DNA from: Sulfuritalea sp. | GTDB lineage: Bacteria > Pseudomonadota > Gammaproteobacteria > Burkholderiales > Rhodocyclaceae | NCBI GenBank assembly: GCA_030247575.1 | Contig: JAOTRV010000016.1 | Location: forward strand, 1-64,000 | DNA length: 64,000 nt | Direction of reading: 5' to 3' | Shown: in pieces, positions 53,448-62,900 of the stretch | Position numbering within the stretch: the first letter of the stretch is position 1 | Layout of the letters: every line of letters begins with the position of its first letter | Position numbers and translations under genes: made by a program | The notes under the pieces: model-generated | What the model saw: only the letters and a program-made list of their open reading frames with translations | What the model was told of the DNA's origin: nothing | Databases searched by the model: none

Positions 53448-56400
53448 TCAAACCCGCGCCGCAAACTCCTCGAAGCCTTCGACCGGCAGCGGACGACTGA
53501 AGTAATAGCCCTGGTAGGCATGGCAACCCGAACTGGCGAGGAAGGCGCGCTGGGTTTCGGTTTCCACCCCCTCGGCGATCACCTCCAGCCCGAGGCTCTG
53601 GGCCAGCGCCACGATGGTTCTGGCAATCGCCTCGTCGTTGGGATCGACCAGAATGTCGCGCACGAATGACTGGTCGATCTTCAACTGATCCAGCGGCAGG
53701 CGTTTCAGATAGGACAACGAGGAGTAGCCGGTTCCGAAATCGTCCAGCGCGAAGCTCACCCCCGCGGCTTTCAATACGGACATCTTGTTGATGATGTCCT
53801 CCACGTTGTCCACCAGCAGGCTCTCGGTCAGCTCCAGCTTGAGCCGGTTCGGATTGGCGCCCGTTTGCCCGACGATTGCCAGGACCTGATCGACAAAGTC
53901 GGCTTCGTGGAGCTGTTGGGCGCTGACATTCACCGCGACCGTGAGATGGCTCATTGCGGGGCGCGTCGACCATCGTGCCAGTTGGCTGCAGGCGGTCTCC
54001 AGTACCCAGTTGCCCAAGGGCAGGATCAGTCCCGTTTCCTCGGCGAGGGCGATGAACTCGGCCGGAGACACCAGGCCGCGCAGCGGATGCTGCCAGCGAA
54101 TCAGGGCTTCGGCGCCCGTGACACGGCCGCCGTCGATCACCTGGGCCTGGTAATGGAGCACGAACTGCTTCTGCTGTATCGCCTGGCGCAGACCAGTCTC
54201 CAGCGAGGCCCGCTCCATCACGGCGGTCTCCATGTCCGGATCGAAAAAATGCAGGGCATTACGCCCCCTCGCCTTGGACTTGTACATGGCCAGGTCGGCC
54301 TGTTTCATCAGATCGTCGATGGTGGCCTGGTGCCCCCTGAACAAGGTGGCGCCGATGCTCGCAGTGCTGCGATGTTCGATGTCATTGAGCTGATACGTGC
54401 CCCTGAGCGCCGCGAGAATCTTGCCGCCGACGGCTTCGGTCTGGGTCGCGGCCTCCTCGATGTTCGCGCTCAGGCTGCTCAGCACCACCACGAATTCATC
54501 GCCTCCCAGCCGCGCCACCGTGTCGCCCTCGCGCACGCTTTCGACCAGGCGCTGCGCCACTTGCTGCAGCAGCAGGTCGCCCTTGTCGTGGCCGAGGGTG
54601 TCATTGAGGGTCTTGAAATTGTCGAGGTCGATGAACAACAGCGCCCCGTAGCTGCCGTTGCGCGAACTGGCCGTCATGGCCTGCCGCAGGCGATCCAGCA
54701 GGAGCGTGCGATTGGGCAGGGTCGTCAGCTGATCGAAGAAGGCCAGCTCCCTGATCCGATCCTCCGCAATCTTGCGTTCGGTAATGTCCTGATGCGTGGC
54801 TACATAATGGGTGATCACCCCGTCATCCCGCTTGACCGCGGAAATCGTCAGCCACTTCGGATAGATCTCGCCGTTCTTGCGCCGGTCCCAGATCTCGCCC
54901 TGCCACGATCCGCTCCTCTGCAGGCTATCCCACATTGCGACATAGAACGCGGCATCGTGGCGGCCTGACTTCAACAGCCGCGGGGTGTGGCCGATGACAT
55001 CCTCCGCCGAATAGCCGGTGCTTTCGGTGAAGGCCCGATTGACGCGCAGGATGATGCCGTCCGGGTCGGTGACGACCATGCCTTCCTGCGATTCGAAGGC
55101 CGTCGCTGCAATGCGAAGCTCGGCCTCGGCATCCTTCCGGTAGCTGATGTCGCTGACGCTGCCGACGAACAGCTTCCTGCCGTCGAGCAGGGTTTCGGTG
55201 ACCCCCAGCTCGATATGAAATATCGAGCCGTCGCGGCGCTGTCCCATGACATCGGTCCTGCCGCCCACCACCGTGCCGGTGCCGCCATGTCGATAGGCTT
55301 CGAGATAGCCATCATGCCCGCTCCTGTATGGCTCGGGCATCAGCATCTTGACGTTGTTGCCGATCACTTCGTCGGCGCTGTAGCCGAACAGGCGCTCGGC
55401 AGAATGGTTGAACGACTCGACGATGCCCTGCTCGGTCATGGTGATGACGCCACTATGCACACCGTCCAGTACTGCCCGCAATCGCGTTTCACTGGTCACC
55501 AGGGCCTGCTCGGTCCGCTTGCGAACTGTAATGTCCGTGACATAGGCCAGAATGCAGCTTTGGCCATCCACCTCGGTGATCTCGCCCGAAAGGCTGACAT
55601 TTCGCCGCTCGCCGTTCTTGTGCATCCAGATGGTCTCGTAATCGATCAGCCGGCCTTCACGACTGATTGCCGCCACCCAGGGACGGCGCGTGGCCTCGTC
55701 CGGCCAGATTCCCACTTCCACCGATGTCCGGCCGATCAGGTCGGCCCGGGTCCAGCCGAAATCGCGCTCGTAGTTTGCATTGGCTTCCAGGATGCGGCCT
55801 TCCGCGGCCGTGGCGATCGATGCCGCGATGGGGCACGAATTGAAGGCCGTGGCGAACCGCTGCTCCGACTGGCGCAGCGCCATCTCGGTCATCCGGCGCT
55901 CGGTGACGTCCTGAATCGTGCCCCTGGACCGCAGCGGCTTGCCCGCAGCGTCGAAGTCCGAATGGCATTTCTCATGCACCCATTTGATGCTTCCGTCACG
56001 CATCTGCAGCCGGTGCGTGATCTCGTACGCCGAACGGGTCGCCAGCGAGTCCTGATAGGCCTGATTCACCGCGTCGCGGTCATCCGGATGAATGGCATCG
56101 AGAAAGGCCTCGTAAGTGGCGCCGAACTTCCTCGGGGCCATCTCGAACAAACGGTAGATTTCATCCGACCAGGTCAGTTCGCCGCTGGCCACATCCAGCG
56201 TCCAGCTGCCGACGTGGGCGATGCGCTGGGCTTCGTTCAGCCGCTCCGCACTGGAACGCAATTCGTTCTCGGCCTGCTTGCGCTGAATCTCGTTCGATTG
56301 CAGCCTGATCTGCATCGCCGACAGGCCGGCGAGTACGCTGCCCTCCATCCCGGGAGCGACATCGATGGCCGACGTGAAATCGCCCCGTCCGATCCGGAGA

Positions 56401-57170
56401 ATGTGCCGGTGAACTTCCTCCGCCGAACCGCCCAAAGTCGTCTGCAAGGCCCCGTAGGCCCTCCAGAGCAGGAGCAAGGCGCCGAGTGCGCAGGCGATGA
56501 ACACGATCCGGGCAATTCCTGCATTGCGGTCGGCGACACGAACCTCCTCCGCCGTGCGCTTGTCCATCAGCTCAAAGGCTTCATTGATCGGCCGCATGAT
56601 CGCTGCCTTGGCGCGATGGTAGGGCGCGTCGTGCATCATCCGCAGCGCCCGCGCCCGCGCCGCTGGGATATCGGGGCCGGTGGTCTCGACCAGTGTCATG
56701 GCCTCGAATTCGATGGCCGTCAGGCCGTCGGAATTTACCTTGGCCGCCGCCAGCTTGCGCAGCTCGGCTTCCGGCGAACCTGCCTGGCGGATCAATTCGA
56801 GCAGCGGCGCCGCCTGCCCGCCCTGCGCCCGCGCCGCATCGCCGTTCGCCAGCACCAGATCCCAATAGGCATTGTAGTAGTCGGGAGGGCGCGGCTTTCT
56901 GCCATCGCGAATGTCCAGTATTTCCTGGTAATACGTCTTGTAGCGGGGCTCACCGGTCGCCACATACGTTCTGGCCATCCGCGTCAGATCGTCCGACGAC
57001 TGCCGCAACTGATCCGCCAGGACGATGGATATCTGTCGCTGCTGGTTGGCGCGATCGACCTGCTTTTCGGAATAGACGTAGGCCCAGAAGGCAGCGAACA
57101 GCGCGAGAAGCACCAGCCCCGTTGGCCAGAACTTGCGCGGGAACGATCGAATGCCGTCTTGGAGAGCCAT
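53448..57170 (-). CDS. PAS-GGDEF-EAL protein with FixL/DosP-like PAS
   Basis: 1240 aa c-di-GMP enzyme. Two membrane helices (17-33, 219-237) enclose a periplasmic helical sensor; a HAMP-like linker follows; then four PAS domains (about 313-425, 432-552, 557-675 and 682-798), GGDEF (~805-980; intact GGDEF at 889-893) and EAL (~985-1238; EAL at 1021-1023, DDFGTGYSS at 1143). The third PAS resembles haem PAS of FixL and DosP: MLMPEPYRSGHDGYLEAY (His619 at the proximal-ligand place) and GGRTDVMGQRRDGS. Both catalytic sites look active. Could control the two MshEN ATPases in the window (inference). Confidence 0.93.
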   Translation of the reverse strand: MALQDGIRSFPRKFWPTGLVLLALFAAFWAYVYSEKQVDRANQQRQISIVLADQLRQSSDDLTRMARTYVATGEPRYKTYYQEILDIRDGRKPRPPDYYNAYWDLVLANGDAARAQGGQAAPLLELIRQAGSPEAELRKLAAAKVNSDGLTAIEFEAMTLVETTGPDIPAARARALRMMHDAPYHRAKAAIMRPINEAFELMDKRTAEEVRVADRNAGIARIVFIACALGALLLLWRAYGALQTTLGGSAEEVHRHILRIGRGDFTSAIDVAPGMEGSVLAGLSAMQIRLQSNEIQRKQAENELRSSAERLNEAQRIAHVGSWTLDVASGELTWSDEIYRLFEMAPRKFGATYEAFLDAIHPDDRDAVNQAYQDSLATRSAYEITHRLQMRDGSIKWVHEKCHSDFDAAGKPLRSRGTIQDVTERRMTEMALRQSEQRFATAFNSCPIAASIATAAEGRILEANANYERDFGWTRADLIGRTSVEVGIWPDEATRRPWVAAISREGRLIDYETIWMHKNGERRNVSLSGEITEVDGQSCILAYVTDITVRKRTEQALVTSETRLRAVLDGVHSGVITMTEQGIVESFNHSAERLFGYSADEVIGNNVKMLMPEPYRSGHDGYLEAYRHGGTGTVVGGRTDVMGQRRDGSIFHIELGVTETLLDGRKLFVGSVSDISYRKDAEAELRIAATAFESQEGMVVTDPDGIILRVNRAFTESTGYSAEDVIGHTPRLLKSGRHDAAFYVAMWDSLQRSGSWQGEIWDRRKNGEIYPKWLTISAVKRDDGVITHYVATHQDITERKIAEDRIRELAFFDQLTTLPNRTLLLDRLRQAMTASSRNGSYGALLFIDLDNFKTLNDTLGHDKGDLLLQQVAQRLVESVREGDTVARLGGDEFVVVLSSLSANIEEAATQTEAVGGKILAALRGTYQLNDIEHRSTASIGATLFRGHQATIDDLMKQADLAMYKSKARGRNALHFFDPDMETAVMERASLETGLRQAIQQKQFVLHYQAQVIDGGRVTGAEALIRWQHPLRGLVSPAEFIALAEETGLILPLGNWVLETACSQLARWSTRPAMSHLTVAVNVSAQQLHEADFVDQVLAIVGQTGANPNRLKLELTESLLVDNVEDIINKMSVLKAAGVSFALDDFGTGYSSLSYLKRLPLDQLKIDQSFVRDILVDPNDEAIARTIVALAQSLGLEVIAEGVETETQRAFLASSGCHAYQGYYFSRPLPVEGFEEFAARV

Positions 57171-57236
57171 GGTCTCTTGCTTCGTTTGAACTCCGATTGA
57201 TTCTAACCGTTCCCGCCCGCGTGCCGCTTCGGCGCC

Positions 57237-58325
57237 TCAGCGCCGCGCCAGACGCCAGAGGGAGGTCAGTTCCGCGGCGCGTACGGCATGCAGGGGATCG
57301 GAGCTGTCCGTCGCCCGCGGATGATTCGGCTTTGCATCCACCCGTCCCACGAGCTTGAGGCCTGCCGCATCAAAGGCTGCCAGCAGTTCGGTACGCGAGC
57401 GCAAACCCAGATGCTCGGCGAGGTCGGAGAGCACCAGCCAGCCCTCTCCCTCCGGCTCCAGATGTTCGGCGAGCCCCCCGACGAATCCCATCAACATGCG
57501 ACTGCCGGGATCGTACACCGCGCGCTCGAGCGGCGAGTTGGCACGGGCCGGAACCCACGGCGGATTGCAGACGATGAGCGAAGCGCGGCCCGGCGGAAAC
57601 AGGTCCGCCGCGACCACCTCGACCCGTTCGGCCAAACCGAGTCGTCCGATGTTGTCGCGGGCGCAGGTCAACGCACGGGAATCCTGATCGGTGGCGACGA
57701 TGCGTGCAATGCCGCGCTTCGCCAGCACCGCCGCGAGGACGCCCGTGCCGGTGCCGATGTCGAAGGCCAGCGCGCAGTTGCGCGGCAGGGGCGCCGCCGC
57801 CACCAGACCGACATACTCGCCGCGAACCGGCGCAAAGACGCCGTAATGCGGATGAATGCGCCCGCCCAGTTCCGGGATCGCGACGCCTTTCTTGCGCCAC
57901 TCGTGCGCACCGATCAGGCCCAGCAGTTCGCGCAGGGAGGCGACGAAGGGACCCTGCGCCGGACCATAGGCCTCGCAGCAGGCCTGACTCACGTCGGGCG
58001 CCCGCCGCAGCGGCAGACGGAAGTCGTCTTCGAAGGGCAACAGCAGCATGCCCAGCGTGCGTGCGCGCTGCGACTGCGCCTGACGATACAAATGAAAAGC
58101 CTCCGCCGGCGCCGATGCCGTCGCCGCCTTGCGCGGCTTGCGGTCGAGGCGCCGGGCCATTGCCTGCAGCAGCTGGCGGGCATTCTGGAAGTCGCCCCGC
58201 CACAGCAGCGCGGTGCCCTCGCATGCCAACCGGTAGGCGGCATCCGCCGTGGTGCGGTCATCGGCGATGACCACGCGCTTCGGCGGCGCCGTGCCGCTCT
58301 CGGAGTGCCAGCGGGCCGAGTGCAT
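57237..58325 (-). CDS. SAM-dependent methyltransferase with NPPW motif
   Basis: 362 aa. C-terminal class I methyltransferase with SAM site AFDIGTGTGVLAAVLAKRG and catalytic-type motif IVCNPPWVPA, the N-P-P-W form used by enzymes that methylate amide or base nitrogens (HemK/PrmC, RsmC, RlmG). The N-terminal ~130 residues are less conserved. Start at 58325 is set by AGGAGG five bases before the ATG; the frame is open for 94 more codons upstream, through the dispersed motif, but looks non-coding. Substrate unknown. Confidence 0.82.
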   Translation of the reverse strand: MHSARWHSESGTAPPKRVVIADDRTTADAAYRLACEGTALLWRGDFQNARQLLQAMARRLDRKPRKAATASAPAEAFHLYRQAQSQRARTLGMLLLPFEDDFRLPLRRAPDVSQACCEAYGPAQGPFVASLRELLGLIGAHEWRKKGVAIPELGGRIHPHYGVFAPVRGEYVGLVAAAPLPRNCALAFDIGTGTGVLAAVLAKRGIARIVATDQDSRALTCARDNIGRLGLAERVEVVAADLFPPGRASLIVCNPPWVPARANSPLERAVYDPGSRMLMGFVGGLAEHLEPEGEGWLVLSDLAEHLGLRSRTELLAAFDAAGLKLVGRVDAKPNHPRATDSSDPLHAVRAAELTSLWRLARR

Positions 58326-58597
58326 GCCGCCTCCTTCGGTCCACTCGATGACGGGAACGCCGTTCACGACACTATCCGCCACCGCCCGTAACCCGTATGC
58401 AACGACACCATGGACACACCTCGTTGTTCCGTGAATTCGATTGCATGGTACGTTGCAAGCACGCGCCTGTAAATTTTTGCGGCAGCGGCTCGCTGACAGT
58501 TCGCCCGCCGTGTCGCCAGCGTCTACTCCCGGGACGCCGCCTTGCATGAGTTTCGCTTGAGGTAAAGTCGCGCATCCCGCGCATCCGTCCTGCCGCC
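58326..58597. other. Divergent intergenic region with dispersed motif
   Basis: 272 bases between the divergent methyltransferase and synthase-like genes. Contains TTGCA/TGCAA (58441-58458) as a weak inverted repeat and the dispersed motif at 58505. No other gene or clear promoter seen. Confidence 0.5.
58505..58529 (-). repeat. Dispersed 25-bp motif, copy 4 (intergenic)
   Basis: Minus-strand GGAGTAGACGCTGGCGACAC followed by GGCGG: two changes against the 20.8-kb core. Intergenic. Confidence 0.6.
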
Positions 58598-59935
58598 ATG
58601 CCGCCACGCCTGCTATTCACCATCGTATTCATCGAGGGCTATTGCTCCCTCGGCGCCGAGATCATCGCCTTGCGGCGTCTGATTCCCCATGTCGGCAGTT
58701 CCATCGTGGTCACGGCGCCGACCATCGGCCTGTTCCTGCTTGCCCTCGCGCTCGGCTACTACTCGGGCAGCCGCGTCGCGGCGGACTACCGCGCCGTGGT
58801 GGCGCGCAATTTCCTGATTTCCGCGCTGCTGATGGGTGCCGGGTTGGCGGGCGGCAGCGTCAACGCCATCTTTGCCGGAACCCAGGCGGGACTGGCCTAC
58901 CTGATCTTCGTCGGCGCGATCCTCTGTCCGCTGGCCTGGCTGCTGGGGCAGACGGTGCCGATCCTGACCAATCTGATGCTGGCCCAGCGCAGCGGCGAAG
59001 CTGCGGGACGCGCGCTCTACTGGTCCACCCTCGGCTCCTTTCTGGGGTCGGTCACGCTGTCGCTGATCGTAATGCAGGTGTTCGGCGTGTGGGCTGCAGT
59101 ACTGCTCGGTGCAGTGATGCTGGTCGCCGGCGCCGCACTGGTGCATCGCCCGCGCGCCCTGGCATCGATGCTGCTGGCTGGCGTGGCCGGAATCAGCGTG
59201 GCCGCCAACCTCGGCGACCGCCGACGCGCCGACACGGCCTATGCCGACTACGAAGTGGAAGCCGTGACGCGCGAGGGCATGCAGTCGCCACTCGCCTTCA
59301 GGGTGAACAACCAGGTCGCCTCGCTGATCGACGGCAGCGAACCGCCGCGGTATGCCCGATACGTGCAGCACCTGCGGCGCATCCTGCTCGACGACCTCGG
59401 CTTCCGCGAGCGCGACATCCTGGTGCTGGGCGCCGGCGGCTTCACGCTGTCGCACCGCGAACCTGCAAACCGCTACACCTACGTCGATATCGACCCGGCG
59501 ATCCGCGCCATCGCCGAACGCGATTTCCTGCGCGAAGCGGTCCGCGGCGAATTCGTCGCCGCCGATGCGCGCCGCTTCGTCATCGAAGCCACGCGTCGCT
59601 TCGATGCCGTGGTGGTCGATGTCTATAGTGCGCGCACTTCCATCCCGGGGCATCTGGTGACGCGCGAATTCTGGCGCGACACGCGGCACGCCCTGAAGCC
59701 CGGCGGGGTGATGCTGGCCAACCTGATTCTCGACGGCAGGCTCGCCAGCGGCTACGCGCGCAATCTGCTCGCCACGATCGAAAGCGCCTACGGCCGCTGC
59801 GCCGTCGAGGTGCTGTCCAAGTCAGCCGTGCACAGCAATGTCATCGTCACCTGCTTCGCCGGCGAGACGGATGCGGCCAGGATCTATGTGGACGAACGCA
59901 ATCTGGCCGACGTCGACAGCGCCCGCTCGCCCTGA
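58598..59935 (+). CDS. Membrane-bound spermidine-synthase-like protein
   Basis: 445 aa. About seven helices in the first ~205 residues (GAEIIALRRLIPHVGSS, LGYYSGSR), then a soluble spermidine-synthase fold (~225-430) with ILVLGAGGFTLSH as nucleotide loop, YVDIDPAI and DAVVVDVYS. The latter keep the acidic residues that hold decarboxylated SAM, but the fused family is broad and its real substrates are often unknown. Could be an aminopropyltransferase or another SAM-type transferase at the membrane. Confidence 0.82.
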   Translation: MPPRLLFTIVFIEGYCSLGAEIIALRRLIPHVGSSIVVTAPTIGLFLLALALGYYSGSRVAADYRAVVARNFLISALLMGAGLAGGSVNAIFAGTQAGLAYLIFVGAILCPLAWLLGQTVPILTNLMLAQRSGEAAGRALYWSTLGSFLGSVTLSLIVMQVFGVWAAVLLGAVMLVAGAALVHRPRALASMLLAGVAGISVAANLGDRRRADTAYADYEVEAVTREGMQSPLAFRVNNQVASLIDGSEPPRYARYVQHLRRILLDDLGFRERDILVLGAGGFTLSHREPANRYTYVDIDPAIRAIAERDFLREAVRGEFVAADARRFVIEATRRFDAVVVDVYSARTSIPGHLVTREFWRDTRHALKPGGVMLANLILDGRLASGYARNLLATIESAYGRCAVEVLSKSAVHSNVIVTCFAGETDAARIYVDERNLADVDSARSP

Positions 59936-59946
59936 CGCCGGCCCGC

Positions 59947-62900
59947 TCAATCAGGCGCAGGTGCCGAAGGCAATCCGCCGCCGGCGCGACCGGCCTCGGC
60001 ATAGCGCTGTCCGATCCGCTCCAGCCGCCGGGGATGCAGGACGTCTTTTGGCTGCATCTCGTAGTACACGCTTGCCTGCCCGGTTTCTCCCGGCACGCTG
60101 TGCTTCTGGAGCCAGGCGAAAACATGCCGGTCGGCCGCCATGCGCGCCTTGTCCGGCAGCGGAATGCTCCACCAGCGCAACACGGGCTCGCAGGCCAGCT
60201 TGTCGATCAGGAGGCAATTCGGATCGACCCAGCCGCCGAACTTCGGCAGGAAAACTCCCCGGCCGGGTCCGACCGACTCCCATTCATCGACGCACACCGG
60301 CCGGCGCGATTCGGGGTGCACGAACCAGCGCAGCGCAAATGCCCAGTCCCGCCCCTGCACCGCGCTCAACAGGGAGCGCACATGTCCGGGCGCCCACCAG
60401 TTGTCATCGTCCAGGTAGGCAAGGTGGCGGGCGTTGGCCAGATAGCTGAGCACCGTTCGCAGCACCCCGCCATCGAAGGCAGGGTGCAGCCCGCCATGCC
60501 GCTGCGAAGTCGAGTAGCCGGGGTAAAACAGGCAGGGAGTGACATGCGCGGGCGCTGCGTCGAGCAACTCGTGCAGACGGACGAAATCGCCGCGCGGCTG
60601 ATCGACGCCGATCAGCAACTGAATGCGTCCGACATTTTCCTGGGCATAGACCGAGCGAACGGCTTCGAGGATGCATTCGCGCCCGATCGTCGGCATGACC
60701 ACCGCGACGTCGAAGGGCGTCTGCAGGTCGGGATTCCGGCCGAAACATCTCCAGCCGGGGGCAAGCGGGGAAACAACCGGAGCCGTCACGCCGGGCGGTG
60801 GAACTGCGGATGTCGCCCGCTGCGGCGCAGCCGTCCATTCCTTCAGCGCCGCAAGAATTTGCGTCACCACACCGTCCCAGTTGCGATCGCCGTTCTGCCG
60901 GAACAGGCGCATCACGTTCGGGTACCACGGCGAATCGACCCGCCCTTCGAGCCAGCGCCAGTCGGTCCTGTGGTCCGGCAGCAGCAGCCAGCATGGAACG
61001 CCCAGCGCAGCCGCCAGATGCGCCGCGGCGGTATCGACGCAGATCAGCAGATCGAGCTGGCTGAGGATCGCGGCGCTGTCGGCAAAATCCTCCATCTCGG
61101 CGCCGAGGTGCGTCAGAGGCTGACTGACCGGCGGAGCGGCGGCTTCGTCCTCGCCGGCGCCCTTTTGCAGGCTGACGAAAGCAACGCCGGGCACGGACCA
61201 GAGCGGCGCAAGGACGGCCAGCGAGGGCAGCGACCGATTGGCGTCGTTGCCATGGGTCGGCCGGCCCTTCCACACCAGGCCGACGCGAAGCGCAGCGGGC
61301 GGCAGGCGCTTCGCCCAGCGCGCGATGCTGTCCGGCGCCGCCTTCAGGTAGGGAATCGTCGCGGGGAGATTTTTCAGCGTGGTCGCGAATTGCAGCGGCA
61401 GGCTGAGCGCGTAACACCAGAAATCGAACTCTCGCGCCATTTCGGGCCGCCAGTCGGTCACTCCGATCACCCGGTCAGCCAGGCCTTGCGCGGCAAACAG
61501 GGCCCGCAGGGGCGGCTTGCAGGCCAGCGTGAGGTGCCGCAGACCGCGTTGCTTGAGCAAAGGCAGATAGCGGACGAACTGGATCTCGTCGCCAAAGCCC
61601 TGCTCCGGCCAGACCAGCAGCGACTTGCCCGTCAGGGATTCGCCCGTCCATTGCGGAGGTAGCGGGGCGCTGCCCGGCGCGAGCGACGGGGGCTCCACTT
61701 TGATGTCCGCCTTGCCGGGGGCGTAACGGGCTTCATAATCGATCCAGCCTTCCCGGTATCGCCCTCCCCTCAGAAGAAGCAGACTGAGATCGAAACGGGC
61801 ATCGGCGTAGTCGGGCTTGCATGCGATCGCGCGGCGAAATGCGGCTTCGGCATCCTCCACGCGCTTTTGATCCTTGAGCAGGATCGCCAGAGTGTAGTGG
61901 GCCTCGGCGCTGTCCCGATCCGTCGCGATGGCACGCCGGTAAGCGGCCTCGGCTTCCTCCAATCGGTTTTGTGCCTTGAGCAGGTTGCCGAGGTTGGAAT
62001 ACGCTCTGGCAGAATCCGGCCTTGCCGCAATGGCGCGCCGGTAGGCGGCCTCGGCTTCATCAAGGCGCTCTTGCGCCCTGAGCAGAACACCGAGGTTGGA
62101 GTGAGCCTCGGCATGGTCCGGCACGAGCGCGATGGCGCGGCGATAGGCGGCTTCCGCTTCATCCGGACGTTTCTGCTCCGTGAGCAGAACACCCAGGTTG
62201 GACCAGGCATCGGCCGAATCCGGATGCGTTTCGAGGGCACGACGATAAGCCGCTTCGGCCTCCCGCGGGCGACCTTGCGCTTTAAGCAGAACACCCAGAT
62301 TGAAGTGGCCTTCCGCGTAATCCGGCTTCAGGATCAGGGCGCGGCGGTAGGCGGCTTCGGCCGCTGCGGCATCCCCGATCTTGGCGGCAATGATCCCCTG
62401 CTGATTCAACAGAACGGCATTGTCCGGCTCGACGGCAAGCGCTCGCGTCACAATTGCCAGCGCTTCCGTGAATTGCCCCTGGCGGTACAGCGCCGTACTG
62501 CGTGCGCTCACTGCGGCGACTTCGGCTCGGGTGTGCGGCGGCGGCCGATCTTTCCCGGCAGCCGCCGCTGAATCGACGCGTCCTGCTCCGGCCATCCATT
62601 CCTTCAGCGCCGCGACTACGCGGTCCACGACGCCTCCCCAGTCGTCATCGGTCGTCTGGCGGAACAGACGCATGACGCGGGGATACCAGGGAGAATCGGC
62701 CCGCGCCTCCAGCCAGCGCCAGTCGGTCTTGTAGTCGGGCAGCAGCACCCAGCAGGGTTTGCCCAGCGCACCGGCCAGATGCGCCGCGGCGGTATCGACG
62801 CAGATCAGCAGATCGAGCTGGCTGAGGATGGCGGCGCTATCGGCAAAATCCGCCATCTCGCCGCCGAGATGCATGAGGGGCTGACCGGCCGGGGGCGCGC

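Noticed and set aside
58326-58607. Longer start for the NPPW methyltransferase
   Set aside because: The added 94 codons cross a dispersed repeat and lack conserved features, while AGGAGG precedes the ATG at 58325.
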